From the NCBI GenBank assembly GCA_012519645.1, contig JAAYPU010000329.1:1-11436 (forward strand): DNA of 11,436 bases, written 5' to 3'. Position numbers and translations under genes: made by a program. This DNA comes from Clostridiales bacterium. Its GTDB lineage: Bacteria > Bacillota > Clostridia > Peptostreptococcales > JAAYPU01. The notes under the pieces were generated by a model. The model worked only from the letters and a program-made list of their open reading frames with translations. It was not told the origin of the DNA and made no database searches. This document shows positions 1-6,974 of the stretch, one piece after another (position 1 is the stretch's first letter; each line of letters opens with the position of its first letter).

Positions 1-1
1 A

Positions 2-475
2 GCCACTAAAAGGACTTCGGCAGAAAAGATCCTGAAAACTACAGATATGGATGCATTGGTTATCGAGCCATATGCAAACCCATTCAGAACGTATCCTTTA
101 ATTGAGGACTATAAGAAATTCAAGTATCTGTTTGATAATAGAAATGTAGAATGCTATATAATAAATACCGGTCATTTTATGGATAAAAAGGTACCAAAGG
201 AAGTTACTCTTGAAATCATAGAAAAAATCGTAGAGGGTACTGCTAAGTTTGAAAAATGGTCGAATTTTTCTCAAATGGAAATAATAAATATAGAAAACTT
301 AGAACCGGATATGACGGACGTTTATTATTTAAAAAGCATTAAAGCAGGTATGGAACAGCGTCTTGAATTCCTGAAATCAAGAGAAGTATTTAATGACGGA
401 AGAGACAGACTGCCTGATGAAGCGCATAGCGCACTCTTAAACTGTATCAGAGAAGTGGAGCATTTGATTAAATAG
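2..475 (+). CDS. C-terminal part of a phosphoenolpyruvate carboxykinase (ATP)-like protein (5' end outside window)
   Basis: The reading frame is open from the window edge, so this is the last 157 codons of a longer gene; the Met at base 47 is probably internal. The segment around residues CYIINTG, a charged linker, then a helix of the type TLEIIEKIVEG resembles the C-terminal region of ATP-dependent PEP carboxykinase, where an NTG turn is followed by a helix and a short strand. That enzyme interconverts oxaloacetate plus ATP and PEP plus CO2 in the cytosol. The nucleotide-binding loop and metal ligands would lie upstream and cannot be checked, so this is a similarity judgement from the tail alone. 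The C-terminus (roughly the last 40 residues) is longer than I expect for the E. coli-type enzyme and may mark a divergent clostridial branch. A strong terminator follows 18 bases after the stop, so this is the end of a transcript. Confidence 0.55.
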   Translation, partial: ATKRTSAEKILKTTDMDALVIEPYANPFRTYPLIEDYKKFKYLFDNRNVECYIINTGHFMDKKVPKEVTLEIIEKIVEGTAKFEKWSNFSQMEIINIENLEPDMTDVYYLKSIKAGMEQRLEFLKSREVFNDGRDRLPDEAHSALLNCIREVEHLIK

Positions 476-493
476 TAAGTATAATATATGCAG

Positions 494-524
494 AGAAGGA
501 ATTCAGAAGAATTCCTTCTTTTTT
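494..524 (+). terminator. Intrinsic terminator after the PEPCK-like gene
   Basis: AGAAGGAATTC (494-504) and its exact complement (509-519) form an 11-bp stem with an AGAA loop, followed by an unbroken T run to 524. Confidence 0.92.
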
Positions 525-575
525 CAACTGCATAGGAAAAAGCGGTTTTTAAAATTTTGATAAAGGGTATACTTG

Positions 576-581
576 TATAAT
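576..581 (+). promoter_or_regulatory. Candidate -10 box for the VTT-domain gene
   Basis: A perfect TATAAT lies 23 bases before the GTG start. No good -35 hexamer sits at 16-18 bp; TTGATA at 557-562 is only 13 bp away. If the box is used, transcription starts about one base before the Shine-Dalgarno site, giving a very short leader. Confidence 0.4.
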
Positions 582-603
582 AACTATCAAGGAGATGATC
601 AGA

Positions 604-1209
604 GTGGACATATCATTTTTTCAGAGTTTATTAGAAATGGAAACATGGATGGAGATATCAGAAAAGTTTAGTTATTTCGGACCTTTTTATGGTATTTCTA
701 TCGCTATGCTTGAGTCGTTTTTCCCACCCCTTCCTCTGGCGTTGTTTGTAACCTTAAATGTTATGATTTTTGGACCGGTATTTGGATATCTTTATTCCTG
801 GATAGGAACATGTCTTGGATCGGGTATCGTGTATTTAGTTTTGACAAAGTACGGAAGACGTAGATTTTCTAAAATAGAGCTCAAATATCAATGGATGTCC
901 AATGCATCTCATTGGGTAAACGAAAAAGGAGGGCTGGCTATATTTACCTTATTATGCTTTCCTTTTACACCATCTATTGCAGTAGCTGTTCTGGCGGCTT
1001 TGACAGGAATAAAAAAGAGAACATATTTCAAAGCGTTGATCTTCGGAAAGATGATAATGGTTTTCATACTGAGTACCATAGGGTACAATATCCATGCAGC
1101 TATGGAATATCCCATAAGGCTAATCTGGGCATTGATTATTGTGGTGGGGGTGTATTTGCTGGGAAAAAAGTTCTTAGATAAACATGTAATGTGTTTATCT
1201 AAGAAATAA
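604..1209 (+). CDS. VTT-domain (TVP38/TMEM64, SNARE-associated) membrane protein
   Basis: The product is a small integral membrane protein of 201 residues, close to the usual size of the TVP38/TMEM64 and DedA-like families (PF09335). Those families are polytopic inner-membrane proteins linked to lipid scramblase or flippase roles. Hydrophobic segments, an ESFFPPLP turn early on, a glycine-rich segment ending in a basic KYGRRR loop, and a FPFTPS re-entrant-like motif near the middle fit the family pattern; the exact substrate cannot be told. I chose the GTG at 604 because AAGGAG (589-594) lies 9 bases before it. The ATG at 595 directly abuts that ribosome site and is unlikely to be used. The gene stands alone between two terminator-like structures. 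Its last codons are part of a 14-bp perfect palindrome. Confidence 0.82.
   Translation: MDISFFQSLLEMETWMEISEKFSYFGPFYGISIAMLESFFPPLPLALFVTLNVMIFGPVFGYLYSWIGTCLGSGIVYLVLTKYGRRRFSKIELKYQWMSNASHWVNEKGGLAIFTLLCFPFTPSIAVAVLAALTGIKKRTYFKALIFGKMIMVFILSTIGYNIHAAMEYPIRLIWALIIVVGVYLLGKKFLDKHVMCLSKK
1171..1205. repeat. 14-bp perfect palindrome overlapping the 3' end of the VTT gene
   Basis: TTCTTAGATAAACA (1171-1184) is exactly complementary to 1192-1205, with a 7-base loop. On the + strand no T run follows. Read on the - strand the stem is followed by CTTTTTTCCC (1170 down to 1161), which is the layout of a reverse-strand intrinsic terminator. Because of the symmetry both strands encode nearly the same peptide (FLDKHVMCLSK and FLDKHITCLSK). 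Confidence 0.85.
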
Positions 1210-1223
1210 TGATGTAATAACCA

Positions 1224-1243
1224 AATGGATGGGAACATCCATT
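1224..1243 (+). terminator. Small hairpin after the VTT gene, possibly a weak terminator
   Basis: AATGGATG (1224-1231) and CATCCATT (1236-1243) form a perfect 8-bp stem with a GGAA tetraloop. The bases after it (CTATATATTC) are AT-rich but not a T run, so termination would be weak. Confidence 0.45.
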
Positions 1244-1259
1244 CTATATATTCAAACCA

Positions 1260-1289
1260 TTGGTAATATATTACTGACTGGGGTATAAT
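1260..1289 (+). promoter_or_regulatory. Promoter of the UPF0182 gene
   Basis: TTGGTA (1260-1265) and TATAAT (1284-1289) are 18 bp apart, which fits a housekeeping sigma-A promoter. Transcription would begin near 1296, shortly before the ribosome site at 1310-1317. Confidence 0.6.
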
Positions 1290-1321
1290 AATTGTAAGTA
1301 TGACTTAAAAGAGGTGGTATT

Positions 1322-4084
1322 TTGAACAAAAGAGGTTTATTTTCGCTGGTAGTTGCGGTTATAGCTATTATTATAGTAGCATCCTTCAGTACATTGCTTA
1401 ATTTCTTTACAGATTATTTATGGTTCAAAGAAGTGGGATATACACAAGTATTTCTAACAAAGCTGATGACGCAGATCAAAATAGGGGTTCCCGTTTTTGT
1501 AATAGTAACGATTTTACTTTATATCTATTTAAGAACTATCAAAAAAGATTATTATAAAAAAGTAAATGTAGTATACTCTGTTATTAATGAAAAAAGGATA
1601 AATCAAATAGCTCTTCTTGCGTCCTTAGTTGTGTCTTTGCTGGTAACAATAACCCTTACCTCCGGCTTTTGGTACGAAATATTAAGATTTTTTAATGGTA
1701 CGGACTTTAATATTACCGATCCTTTATTTAATAAGGATATATCTTTCTATATATTCCGTCTTCCTTTTATTTCTCAAATTTATAGCGTGCTTATTACATT
1801 TGTCATACTTTTAGCCATTATCACTCTTATCTTCTATTTCTTCCTGATGAGTGTCAGAAGACCTCGTTTGAGAGAGGTTTCAGAGGATGAATACGGTCAG
1901 AATATTTTTAACGGAGGCTTTGATAAAGAAAATGGCAGACAGCTTCTGTACATTGCAATAAAACAGCTTACTGTGCTGGGCGTTTTATTCTTTTTAATAC
2001 TTGCAGGAGGATATATAATAAAGCAATACAATCTTCTTTATTCTCCCAGGGGTGTTGCATTTGGGGCAAGCTATACGGATGTTCATGTCACTCTCTGGAT
2101 GTATAGGATCATGATAGTATTATCCTTGGTTTCGGCAGTATTTTTTGCAGTTGGAATGAAAAGTAAAAAATTTAAAACTGCATTAACAGGTCCGGTGATA
2201 ATGATAGTTGTTTCTATTCTGGGAAATATTATTGCCCTTGGAGTTCAAAGCTTTATTGTTTCTCCGGATGAAATTTCAAAGGAAAGTGAATACCTGAAAT
2301 ATAATATTGAATATACGAAGATGGCATATGGCCTTGATGACATTCAAGAAGAAAGCTATCCTGCAAACTTAAGCCTTACAAAAGAAGATATAGATAACAA
2401 TATATTGACCATCGAAAACATTCGGATCAATGATTATGAACCAGCCAAGCAATTTTATAATCAAAGGCAGGGAATCCGTCAGTATTATTCGTTTAACGAT
2501 GTGGATGTGGACAGATATATGGTAAACGGACGATATACCCAGGTGTTTTTATCTGCCAGAGAAATCGACGAGAGAAGATTAACACAGCAGCAATGGATCA
2601 ATAAGCATTTAAAATATACACATGGATACGGTCTTGCATTATCTCCTGTTAATACCGTTACAGCAACGGGGCAGCCGCAGCTGCTAATTCAAAATCTTCC
2701 TCCGGAATCACAGGTAAAAGAGATACAAATAAACAGACCCGAAATATATTTTGGTGAGTTGACAAATAACTATATCATTACTAATACGGATGAAGGAGAA
2801 TTCGACTATCCAAGCGGCGAAAGCAATGTTGAAACCTTTTATGAGGGAACCGGCGGTATAAAGCTTGGCGGTATCAATCGTCTGTTGTTTGCTATCAGGC
2901 AGGGCAGTCTTAAAATGCTTATATCAAACAATATAAATCCTGATTCAAAGATATTGATGTATAGAAATATAGGAGAACGTGTAAAGAAGATAGCACCTTT
3001 CCTGACCTTTGATTCTGACCCATACATAGTAGTCAGTGAAGGAAAGATTTATTGGGTCATGGACGGCTATACAATAAGTTCCAATTATCCGTATGCTCAG
3101 CCATATTTAGAGGGAGGGAGCAACTATATACGGAATTCTGTAAAGGCAGTCATTGATGCATACAATGGAAGTACCACTTTTTATGTGGTGGATGAAGAGG
3201 ACCCTGTAGTTCAGACAATGATGAAAATATTTCCTCAGCTTATGACTCCTATGTCAGAAATGCCAGAGGATATAAAATTACATCTCAGATATCCTGAAAC
3301 CTTGTTTAATATTCAATCTTATGTTTACCGTTTATACCACGTAACAGATACGACGGTGTTTTATCAAGGTGAAGATGCATGGGATTTGTCAAATGAAATT
3401 TATGGGAACTCTACTATCCAAATGGAACCAAGATACCAGATCATGAAGCTTCCGGGCGAAACTAAAGAAGAATTCATAATGACAATACCATATACACCTA
3501 AAGGAAAGCCTAATATGACAGCTTTATTTATAGCCAGAAATGACGGAGAACACTATGGCAAACTATTGGTATACAGGCTTCCAAAAGAGAAAGCGATTTA
3601 CGGACCTATGCAGATTGAATCGATGATTGACCAAGATACTGACATTTCAAAGGAATTTTCTCTATGGGGACAACAGGGCTCAACATATATAAGAGGAAAT
3701 CTGCTTACTATTCCGATAGAAGATTCTTTCATATTTGTAGAACCGGTTTATCTTCAGGCATCAAATGAAAACAGCCTGCCCGAAGTGAAGAGAGTAATAG
3801 TTGTTTACGGCAGTACCATAGCCTATAAGCCTACATTAAAAGAAGCATTGGAAGTACTTTTTGGCAAGACTACCGTTTCCGGACCGGCAGGTGAAGAACC
3901 TCAGGATGAAGTTCCGGATGATAATGCTCCGGCTACCATAAGTGATTTGATACGTTTGGCAAACGAAGCTTTTAATAATGCGCAGGAGGCACAAAGGAAC
4001 GGAGACTGGAGCAGATATGGCGAATATTTAAGTGAGCTGCAAAGATACCTTAAAGAATTGCAGTCCGAATACCCTTCAAGATAA
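1322..4084 (+). CDS. UPF0182 family large membrane protein (COG1615)
   Basis: The product has 920 residues, the usual length for UPF0182, a family of unknown function common in clostridia, actinobacteria and cyanobacteria. Seven membrane helices are visible at about residues 5-27, 53-71, 96-117, 153-176, 214-233, 260-278 and 289-313. After these comes a soluble domain of some 600 residues without further membrane segments, probably outside the cell. Near the C-terminus a low-complexity acidic/proline linker (about 853-872, GEEPQDEVPDD) leads to a short amphipathic helical tail, which is also typical of the family. The start is a TTG (1322) preceded by AGAGGTGG (1310-1317); no better start is near. 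The gene has its own promoter and a strong terminator, so it is monocistronic. The role is unknown; only the family assignment is firm. Confidence 0.93.
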   Translation: MNKRGLFSLVVAVIAIIIVASFSTLLNFFTDYLWFKEVGYTQVFLTKLMTQIKIGVPVFVIVTILLYIYLRTIKKDYYKKVNVVYSVINEKRINQIALLASLVVSLLVTITLTSGFWYEILRFFNGTDFNITDPLFNKDISFYIFRLPFISQIYSVLITFVILLAIITLIFYFFLMSVRRPRLREVSEDEYGQNIFNGGFDKENGRQLLYIAIKQLTVLGVLFFLILAGGYIIKQYNLLYSPRGVAFGASYTDVHVTLWMYRIMIVLSLVSAVFFAVGMKSKKFKTALTGPVIMIVVSILGNIIALGVQSFIVSPDEISKESEYLKYNIEYTKMAYGLDDIQEESYPANLSLTKEDIDNNILTIENIRINDYEPAKQFYNQRQGIRQYYSFNDVDVDRYMVNGRYTQVFLSAREIDERRLTQQQWINKHLKYTHGYGLALSPVNTVTATGQPQLLIQNLPPESQVKEIQINRPEIYFGELTNNYIITNTDEGEFDYPSGESNVETFYEGTGGIKLGGINRLLFAIRQGSLKMLISNNINPDSKILMYRNIGERVKKIAPFLTFDSDPYIVVSEGKIYWVMDGYTISSNYPYAQPYLEGGSNYIRNSVKAVIDAYNGSTTFYVVDEEDPVVQTMMKIFPQLMTPMSEMPEDIKLHLRYPETLFNIQSYVYRLYHVTDTTVFYQGEDAWDLSNEIYGNSTIQMEPRYQIMKLPGETKEEFIMTIPYTPKGKPNMTALFIARNDGEHYGKLLVYRLPKEKAIYGPMQIESMIDQDTDISKEFSLWGQQGSTYIRGNLLTIPIEDSFIFVEPVYLQASNENSLPEVKRVIVVYGSTIAYKPTLKEALEVLFGKTTVSGPAGEEPQDEVPDDNAPATISDLIRLANEAFNNAQEAQRNGDWSRYGEYLSELQRYLKELQSEYPSR

Positions 4085-4092
4085 AAATAATG

Positions 4093-4123
4093 CAAAACCG
4101 CGAAAGCGGTTTTGTTTTTTTTT
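4093..4123 (+). terminator. Intrinsic terminator of the UPF0182 gene
   Basis: CAAAACCGC (4093-4101), a GAAA loop and GCGGTTTTG (4106-4114) form a perfect 9-bp stem followed by nine T. It lies 8 bases after the stop codon. Confidence 0.96.
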
Positions 4124-4280
4124 AATTTTTTCATACATAAAATTTTACAGCCATTTGAGATAAAAAATTCCATAGATAACACTTCCGTAAGTGCAGATAA
4201 TATATACACCACAGAAAATAGCAAAGAAAAACACAAACTCATATTATAGTAATATCTGTAGTAACGGAAGGAGAGCAAAG

Positions 4281-4766
4281 ATGCAAGATGAAGGCATAAC
4301 ACCAATTTCTTATTTTTATCAAAACACAAAATTATTTATAAAATTCATTAAGGCACATTATAAAAAAGATGAAAAAATGCTTGAGGAAATATATCTGGAT
4401 ACTTTGGAATTGTATCAAAAATACATAGATACATATATGAATAAAACTGGCAGAATAAAAAAGCTGAAAGAAATTATTTATGAATTATTGGATATACTTT
4501 CTATGAGGGAACAAAACGAGGATTTAAAAATAAAAGATATCCATTTATTTAAAGGAATAAAAATAAAAGAAAAAATTATCGGTGCATGTTACATAGAATT
4601 GTGGGTCAAGGGAAATAAACTATGGCTATATGTTTTCGAGAATAATAAAAACAAAGAAGTTATTATTCCGTATAATATAGAGGAGCCATATTTATTTGAT
4701 ACCGAACAAACCTTTTTTGCACTAAAAGATAAGGTCAGAGAGAGCATAGAGATCGCTCCTAATTAA
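4281..4766 (+). CDS. Hypothetical protein, 161 residues, helical N-half and beta-rich C-half
   Basis: I do not recognise this protein. The ATG at 4281 is chosen because AAGGAG (4268-4273) precedes it by 7 bases; the frame extends upstream to a GTG at 4191, but that part is non-coding in character. Residues 1-80 are highly charged and predicted helical (runs such as IKFIKAHYKKDEKMLEE and RIKKLKEIIYELLDIL). Residues 90-160 look like beta strands (KIIGACYIELWV, KLWLYVFE, KEVIIPYN), suggesting a small two-part cytosolic protein. There is no signal peptide or membrane segment. It stands alone between the UPF0182 terminator and the serS promoter. The lysine and A/T richness exceeds that of its neighbours, which may be composition rather than transfer. 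Only a weak promoter candidate is visible (TAGATA 4173-4178 with GATAAT 4196-4201). Confidence 0.75.
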   Translation: MQDEGITPISYFYQNTKLFIKFIKAHYKKDEKMLEEIYLDTLELYQKYIDTYMNKTGRIKKLKEIIYELLDILSMREQNEDLKIKDIHLFKGIKIKEKIIGACYIELWVKGNKLWLYVFENNKNKEVIIPYNIEEPYLFDTEQTFFALKDKVRESIEIAPN

Positions 4767-4781
4767 AAACTATAAGGAGCA

Positions 4782-4810
4782 TTGATATTTTAATTTTTAG
4801 GTGGTAAAAT
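4782..4810 (+). promoter_or_regulatory. Promoter of the T-box/serS transcript
   Basis: TTGATA (4782-4787) and TAAAAT (4805-4810) are spaced by exactly 17 bp, with a TGG directly before the -10 (extended -10). The predicted start, about 4817, lies just ahead of the T-box leader. Confidence 0.75.
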
Positions 4811-4816
4811 AAGAAC

Positions 4817-5047
4817 ATATTCAAGATTTTGTAAAAGCGAAGAAGGGAAAAAGTAAATAGTCCTGTATCTGCAAGAGAGCTGACGTCCGGTGAAAGTCAG
4901 TGTTATAGGCTGTCGAATCCGTCCCTGAGCTGCAGACGAAAGTCTTGCCGGAGAGTGCCGTTATCACTATAGAGGTGGATTGTATACAATCAACTAGGGT
5001 GGTATCGCGGAAGTAATCTTTCGTCCCTATAGGGACGAAAGTTTTTT
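4817..5047 (+). promoter_or_regulatory. T-box riboswitch, serine (UCC) specifier, controlling serS
   Basis: The leader senses uncharged tRNA-Ser and lets transcription enter serS when serine charging is low. Stem I can be closed by TCTGCA (4868-4873) with TGCAGA (4931-4936) and contains the GGTGAAAG-type apical sequence. The specifier position in GAATCCGTCCCTGAG reads UCC (4918-4920), a serine codon, in agreement with the gene behind it. The hallmark T-box sequence is AGGGTGGTATCGCGG (4996-5010), with one change (TATC for the common TACC). The antiterminator would pair AGGG here with CCCT of the terminator's left arm (5025-5028). Confidence 0.95.
5018..5047 (+). terminator. Regulated terminator of the serS T-box
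   Basis: CTTTCGTCCC (5018-5027) pairs with GGGACGAAAG (5032-5041) around a TATA loop, followed by six T. It is mutually exclusive with the T-box antiterminator. Confidence 0.95.
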
Positions 5048-5077
5048 GTTTTTATTTAAAAAAGGAGGCTGAAGGAC

Positions 5078-6355
5078 ATGTTGGATATTAAAAGAATCAG
5101 ATCAAATTATGAAGAAGTAAAAAACGCAATAGAAAAGCGCGGACAAGGTGACTATAATATAGACCGGGTCTTGAAGCTGGACGAGGAAAGGCGGCAGCTG
5201 CTTTTAGAAGTAGAGCAGATGAAAAACAAGCAGAATCAAGTAAGCAAGGAAATACCCGAACTCAAAAAAGCCGGGAAAGATGCTTCCGACCTGCTTTCTG
5301 AGATGAAAGAATTGTCAAATGACATTAAAATACTGGATGAAAAGGTTAAGGATGTTGAGACTCAGATAAGAGATCTGCTTCTCAGCATACCTAACACCCC
5401 TCATGAAAGCGTACCGGTAGGCGCTACAGATCAGGACAACTTAGAAGTCAAAAAATGGGGAACTCCGAGAGCTTTTGATTTTGAATCTAAAGCACATTGG
5501 GATATTGGTACTGACTTGGATATTTTAGACTTTGAGAGAGCAGCAAAAATATCCGGAGCGAGGTTTTCCGTTTATAAGGGAATGGGCGCCAAGCTGGAAC
5601 GTGCACTCATAAACTTTATGCTGGATTTACATACTACACAGCATGGTTATACGGAAATACTTCCTCCATTTATGGTAAACAGGGATGCCATGACAGGAAC
5701 AGGACAGCTTCCGAAATTTGAGGACGATATGTTCAATATTCCTGCAAAGGATTTCTTCCTCATTCCCACAGCTGAAGTTCCTTTGACAAATCTACTGATG
5801 AACGAAATCATAGAAGGCGATCTGCCTATATATTTCACCGCATACACACCTTGCTTCCGAAAAGAAGCAGGCTCTGCGGGACGGGATACAAGAGGACTTA
5901 TACGTCAGCACCAGTTTAATAAAGTTGAGCTTGTTAAATTTACAAAACCGGAAGATTCCTATGAAGAGCTGGAAAAACTCCTTTTGGCTGCCGAAAAAGT
6001 ATTGCAGCTACTGGAACTGCCATACAGAGTGGTAAAACTATGCAGCGGAGATTTAGGATTCAGCTCGGCAATGACATATGACATAGAAGTATGGATGCCA
6101 AGCTATGGCCGCTATTTGGAAATATCATCCTGCAGTAACTTTGAGGATTATCAGGCTCGCAGAGGAAATATTAGATACAGACCGGAACCAAAAGGGAAGG
6201 TGGAGTTTGTCCACACTCTCAATGGTTCGGGATTAGCTGTAGGAAGAACATTTTCAGCTATCTTGGAAAACTACCAGCAGGCAGACGGTACTGTTGTTAT
6301 TCCAACGGCATTGAGACCGTATATGGGCGGACTCGAAAAAATAGAGAAAAAATAA
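5078..6355 (+). CDS. serS: Serine-tRNA ligase
   Basis: The enzyme charges tRNA-Ser (and tRNA-Sec where present) with serine in the cytosol. It is a class II synthetase of 425 residues, the normal length. An N-terminal long helical hairpin for tRNA binding spans about residues 30-100. Serine-binding TAEVPL is at 231-236, motif 2 (FRKEAGSAGRDTRG) at 260-273, and motif 3 (GLAVGRTFSAILENYQ) with its invariant arginine at 390. No key residue is missing. The ATG at 5078 follows AAAGGAGG (5061-5068) at 9 bases. The gene forms its own unit: T-box leader before, terminator 15 bases after. Regulation is by tRNA-Ser charging through the T-box. Confidence 0.98.
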   Translation: MLDIKRIRSNYEEVKNAIEKRGQGDYNIDRVLKLDEERRQLLLEVEQMKNKQNQVSKEIPELKKAGKDASDLLSEMKELSNDIKILDEKVKDVETQIRDLLLSIPNTPHESVPVGATDQDNLEVKKWGTPRAFDFESKAHWDIGTDLDILDFERAAKISGARFSVYKGMGAKLERALINFMLDLHTTQHGYTEILPPFMVNRDAMTGTGQLPKFEDDMFNIPAKDFFLIPTAEVPLTNLLMNEIIEGDLPIYFTAYTPCFRKEAGSAGRDTRGLIRQHQFNKVELVKFTKPEDSYEELEKLLLAAEKVLQLLELPYRVVKLCSGDLGFSSAMTYDIEVWMPSYGRYLEISSCSNFEDYQARRGNIRYRPEPKGKVEFVHTLNGSGLAVGRTFSAILENYQQADGTVVIPTALRPYMGGLEKIEKK

Positions 6356-6369
6356 AAAAGTTTAGGTAT

Positions 6370-6406
6370 AAAGAGCTTCTTAAATAATTGAGCAGCTCTT
6401 TTTTTT
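6370..6406 (+). terminator. Intrinsic terminator of serS
   Basis: AAAGAGCT (6370-6377) pairs with AGCTCTTT (6394-6401) around a 16-base loop, and the T run continues to 6406. The loop is long, but the stem-plus-T layout is clear. Confidence 0.85.
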
Positions 6407-6441
6407 ATGTTTGATTTTAATATGGATACCAACTCGGATAA

Positions 6442-6471
6442 TTGACATGATAAATATTCGGGTGATAGAAT
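6442..6471 (+). promoter_or_regulatory. Distal promoter P1 of the marR-mfs operon
   Basis: A perfect TTGACA (6442-6447) and TAGAAT (6466-6471) lie 18 bp apart, with TGA before the -10 (extended -10). The predicted start near 6478 falls inside the candidate operator. Confidence 0.6.
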
Positions 6472-6472
6472 T

Positions 6473-6488
6473 AGTTGACAAGACAACT
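6473..6488. promoter_or_regulatory. Candidate MarR operator
   Basis: AGTTG (6473-6477) and CAACT (6484-6488) form a 16-bp interrupted palindrome covering the P2 -35 box and the predicted P1 start. Location and size suit a MarR-type dimer repressing its own operon; binding is inferred, not shown. Confidence 0.5.
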
Positions 6489-6502
6489 TATATATATAAA
6501 AT
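6475..6502 (+). promoter_or_regulatory. Proximal promoter P2 of the marR-mfs operon
   Basis: A second perfect TTGACA (6475-6480) is followed at 16 bp by TAAAAT (6497-6502). Its -35 box lies inside the palindrome at 6473-6488. Confidence 0.6.
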
Positions 6503-6530
6503 GACCCAGCCCTTTTGAGGAGAAGGAGAA

Positions 6531-6974
6531 ATGAGTATGATAAATGAAACGGCTATTCCGAGGTCTATAGCGATACTTCATAGAAAAGCGCAGCGCTTTA
6601 TTGCTAACGAGCTTAGGGAATATAAAATAGGCGCTTCCCAGTATGGCTTTTTATTGAGACTTTACAGAGGGGATGGGGTCAGTCAGGAAAGGCTATCCAA
6701 TGATTTATACATAGATAAGTCTGCCACAAAAAGAATTATTGATGCATTGGAAAAAGCGGGATATGTATATCGAGAAAAAGATGACGATGATAAAAGAGCA
6801 TATAAAATATTTTTAACAGAAAAAGCCATTGAAATCAAACCCAAAATAATGGATGCGATCAGCAAATGGAATAATTTGATTACAAAAGGAATAAGCACGG
6901 AGCAAAATAATTTTTTAATAGAAACATTGGATTTAATGCTTAATAATTCCGAAAGAGGGGATAAGAATGAATAA
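6531..6974 (+). CDS. MarR family transcriptional regulator
   Basis: This is a winged-helix DNA-binding dimer of 147 residues, the normal MarR size. It probably represses this operon until a small ligand binds. The helix-turn-helix spans about residues 50-74 (SQERLSNDLYIDKSATKRII), followed by the recognition-helix end LEKAGYVYR and the wing DDDDKRAYKIFLTEKA (84-99), which matches the family signature D-x-D-x-R...LT. Helices at both ends would form the dimer interface. Two starts are possible: ATG 6531 with GAGGAG (6517-6522) at 8 bases, or ATG 6537 with AAGGAG (6523-6528) at 8 bases. They differ by two residues and I keep the first. The stop overlaps the start of the transporter gene by 8 bases, so the two are translationally coupled. 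Confidence 0.92.
   Translation: MSMINETAIPRSIAILHRKAQRFIANELREYKIGASQYGFLLRLYRGDGVSQERLSNDLYIDKSATKRIIDALEKAGYVYREKDDDDKRAYKIFLTEKAIEIKPKIMDAISKWNNLITKGISTEQNNFLIETLDLMLNNSERGDKNE

Noticed and set aside
595..597. ATG at 595 as start of the VTT gene
   Set aside because: It directly abuts the AAGGAG ribosome site; GTG at 604 has proper spacing.
4755..4780. Terminator after the 161-residue hypothetical gene
   Set aside because: GCTCCT/AGGAGC gives only 6 bp around a 14-base loop and no T run follows; the region just after it is the serS promoter.
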